A program made the position numbers and the translations under genes. Below are positions 5,873 to 7,337 of a stretch of 7,337 bases of DNA, piece after piece. The notes under the pieces were generated by a model. It was not told where the DNA came from, made no database searches, and saw nothing but the letters and a program-made list of their open reading frames with translations. Source of the DNA: an uncultured Eubacteriales bacterium (GTDB lineage: Bacteria; Bacillota; Clostridia; Peptostreptococcales; Anaerovoracaceae); the NCBI GenBank assembly GCA_902766915.1, contig CACXFN010000050.1, positions 1-7,337 of the forward strand. Direction: 5' to 3'. The stretch's first letter is position 1. The number at the start of each line of letters is the position of its first letter.

Positions 5873-7301
5873 TTTAAATAAAGACGAAGTGCTTAAAGAA
5901 CTCACCAATGAGTTCTTAATGCCCAGGGAATATACATTCGAAAATCTTAAATCCACGGAATTAAACATTGATTCTACTAAAGATTTCGATATTTTTATAG
6001 ACCCAAAGGATATAACTCTTCCTGTAGTTTCACCAAAGGGAAATGTGGAGAAGCTGGATGAACTCTCTGATACAGAAAAAACTGAATTGGTTAAAAGAGA
6101 ACTATTTAATAAGCTAGTTGAGTTAAAAGATTATTATCCTGATTGGGGAACACTTACCGGAGTTAGACCTGTAAAACTTGCCGGTGAATTAATCGAGAAA
6201 TTCGGAAAAGATCAAGCATATAGATTTCTAAAAGACTACTATCTGTTAAGCGATGAAAAAACAAAATCTATTATCGGTATTTATGAATATCAGGTCGCTT
6301 CTATTGGTAAACCTCATGATAATAGTGTTTCACTTTATATAGGAATACCATTTTGCCCAACCAGATGTCTATATTGTTCCTTTGCCTCAAATCAGGCTTC
6401 GGATTCTGAAATAGAGAGATATCTTCCTGCTCTTATCCATGAAATTAAAGAAGTTTCCAAATTAATCTCTGATCGAGGGTATTCTGTCGAGAGTATTTAT
6501 ATAGGTGGTGGTACTCCGACCTCACTGTCAGTTGGAGAGATGGATTCACTGCTAACAGAAGTTGATAAATATTTCAACATTCCCGGCTTAAAAGAATTTA
6601 CTGTTGAAGCAGGAAGACCCGATACAATTGACTATGAAAAACTATTGGTTATTAGAGACTATGGGGTAGGAAGAATCAGTATTAATCCCCAGTCCATGAA
6701 GGATAGAACCCTGGAATTAATTGGCCGACATCATACAGCAAAGGACATAGAACGGGCCTTTAGTGATGCTATCAATGTCGGCTTTGATAGCATAAATTGC
6801 GATTTGATTGCGGGACTTCCGGAAGAAGACCTTATGGATATGAAAAGCAGCATTAATAGAGTGATGGAGCTTGGGGCAGACAGTATTACGGTTCATAACC
6901 TGGCGGTTAAGAGAGCATCCAAGCTAAACGAAAAAGATCCGGATTATCATTACAGACAGGCTAAAGTCACATCTGAAATGATAAAGATGGCTGATGAAAT
7001 GCTTAAAGGAAATGGATATAATCCATATTATCTCTATAGACAAAAGCATATGGCCGGATCCGGAGAGAATACGGGTTATTGCCTTCCCGGTAAAGAGGGT
7101 GTTTATAACATAAGGATTATGGATGAACACCAAACTATAATCGCAATGGGTGCCGGTGGGATAACTAAGTATTATCATCCAAAGGAGAACCGATTGGAAC
7201 GGGTTCCCAATGTTACAAATTACGAGCAGTATATAGATAGAATTGATGAAATGATTGAAAGAAAAATAATAGGAGGAAACGATGCTAACTCAAGCACCTA
7301 A
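5850..7301 (+). CDS. hemZ: HemZ-type radical SAM protein (putative oxygen-independent coproporphyrinogen III dehydrogenase)
   Basis: A 483-residue radical SAM enzyme of the HemN/HemW/HemZ superfamily. The cluster-binding motif CPTRCLYC (169-176; Cys169, Cys173, Cys176, a CX3CX2C pattern) lies behind an N-terminal domain of about 160 residues. Such a long front domain marks HemZ and separates it from HemN and HemW, where the cysteines lie near the start. Other landmarks are YIGGGTPTSL (217-226), TVEAGRPDTI (251-260), DLIAGLPEE (318-326) and a C-terminal PYYLYRQKHMAGSGENTGY (392-410). The length is near that of Bacillus HemZ (about 500). The annotated reaction is anaerobic oxidative decarboxylation of coproporphyrinogen III in heme synthesis, but this activity is poorly established for HemZ. 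The TTG start at 5850 is supported by the GAGGT at 5836; a later start would cut the first beta strand. It overlaps hisS by 20 bases. Confidence 0.9.
   Translation: MFRIGIVDLNKDEVLKELTNEFLMPREYTFENLKSTELNIDSTKDFDIFIDPKDITLPVVSPKGNVEKLDELSDTEKTELVKRELFNKLVELKDYYPDWGTLTGVRPVKLAGELIEKFGKDQAYRFLKDYYLLSDEKTKSIIGIYEYQVASIGKPHDNSVSLYIGIPFCPTRCLYCSFASNQASDSEIERYLPALIHEIKEVSKLISDRGYSVESIYIGGGTPTSLSVGEMDSLLTEVDKYFNIPGLKEFTVEAGRPDTIDYEKLLVIRDYGVGRISINPQSMKDRTLELIGRHHTAKDIERAFSDAINVGFDSINCDLIAGLPEEDLMDMKSSINRVMELGADSITVHNLAVKRASKLNEKDPDYHYRQAKVTSEMIKMADEMLKGNGYNPYYLYRQKHMAGSGENTGYCLPGKEGVYNIRIMDEHQTIIAMGAGGITKYYHPKENRLERVPNVTNYEQYIDRIDEMIERKIIGGNDANSST
7271..7276 (+). promoter_or_regulatory. Ribosome binding site of hisS, inside hemZ
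   Basis: AGGAGG lies 5 bases before the ATG at 7282, within the last codons of hemZ. It is a near-perfect match to the anti-Shine-Dalgarno sequence. Confidence 0.85.
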
Positions 7302-7337
7302 AGGAACAAAGGATATACTCCCACGGGATATCGATAA
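7282..7337 (+). CDS. hisS: Histidyl-tRNA synthetase, N-terminal fragment cut by the window edge
   Basis: Only 18 codons are visible, beginning MLTQAPKGTKDILPRDID. The APKGTKDILP segment matches the conserved N-terminus of class II histidyl-tRNA synthetases (usual form PRGTKDILP), which charge tRNA-His with histidine. The start overlaps the hemZ stop by 20 bases and has a strong AGGAGG site 5 bases upstream. There is no room for a T-box leader, so expression probably depends on the upstream genes of the cluster. A related ATP phosphoribosyltransferase regulatory subunit, HisZ, shares this fold, but the GTKDILP signature and context favour hisS. Confidence 0.85.
   Translation, partial: MLTQAPKGTKDILPRDID

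Noticed and set aside
5850..5891. GTG at 5889 as the hemZ start, avoiding the overlap
   Set aside because: No ribosome binding site is suitably placed, and it would remove the N-terminal strand RIGIVDLN expected at the start of the domain.
1..7337. Mobile elements, attachment sites, CRISPR arrays or a defence system near the tRNA
   Set aside because: The tRNA is a common integration site, but no integrase, no repeat of its 3' end elsewhere in the window, no spaced repeats and no foreign-looking gene were seen.

Overview
This window is an ordinary housekeeping segment of a low-GC Gram-positive (Firmicutes) chromosome. It most likely comes from a strict or facultative anaerobe of the class Clostridia, and Lachnospiraceae is my best guess. 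The pointers are AT-rich codon use, strong GGAGG-type ribosome binding sites, a fused SecDF, one bifunctional Rel protein, a HemZ-type radical SAM protein, and the order rel - MBL hydrolase - hemZ - hisS, which I recall from Clostridia. The taxonomic call is inference, since no marker was searched. All genes lie on the + strand.

Layout. Positions 1-86 are a tRNA-Leu(CAA) lacking only its first base, with an encoded CCA end. Thirty-one bases later comes yajC (118-570), a Sec translocon accessory protein, closed by a Rho-independent terminator (582-611). A 210-base intergenic region follows. It holds the terminator, a plausible sigma-A promoter (689-717), a perfect 6-bp inverted repeat (732-748) and a tiny 17-codon reading frame whose stop overlaps the next start. 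secDF (781-2988) is a single-polypeptide SecD-SecF fusion. After 37 bases with no terminator come rel (3026-5230, (p)ppGpp synthetase/hydrolase), a metallo-beta-lactamase-fold hydrolase (5234-5872), hemZ (5850-7301) and the first 18 codons of hisS (7282 to the window end). The last four genes are packed with a 3-base gap and overlaps of 23 and 20 bases, so they very probably form one transcript with coupled translation.

Functional reading. The left half serves protein export: YajC and SecDF both associate with SecYEG, and SecDF uses the proton-motive force to pull preproteins outward. The right half ties the stringent-response enzyme to an aminoacyl-tRNA synthetase and two metabolic enzymes. 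The terminator and new promoter between yajC and secDF separate two partners that are co-transcribed in many bacteria. No mobile element, CRISPR array, phage gene or defence system is visible, and every gene appears intact. I found no convincing evidence of an undescribed system. The most interesting points are the tRNA-yajC arrangement and the structured leader in front of secDF.
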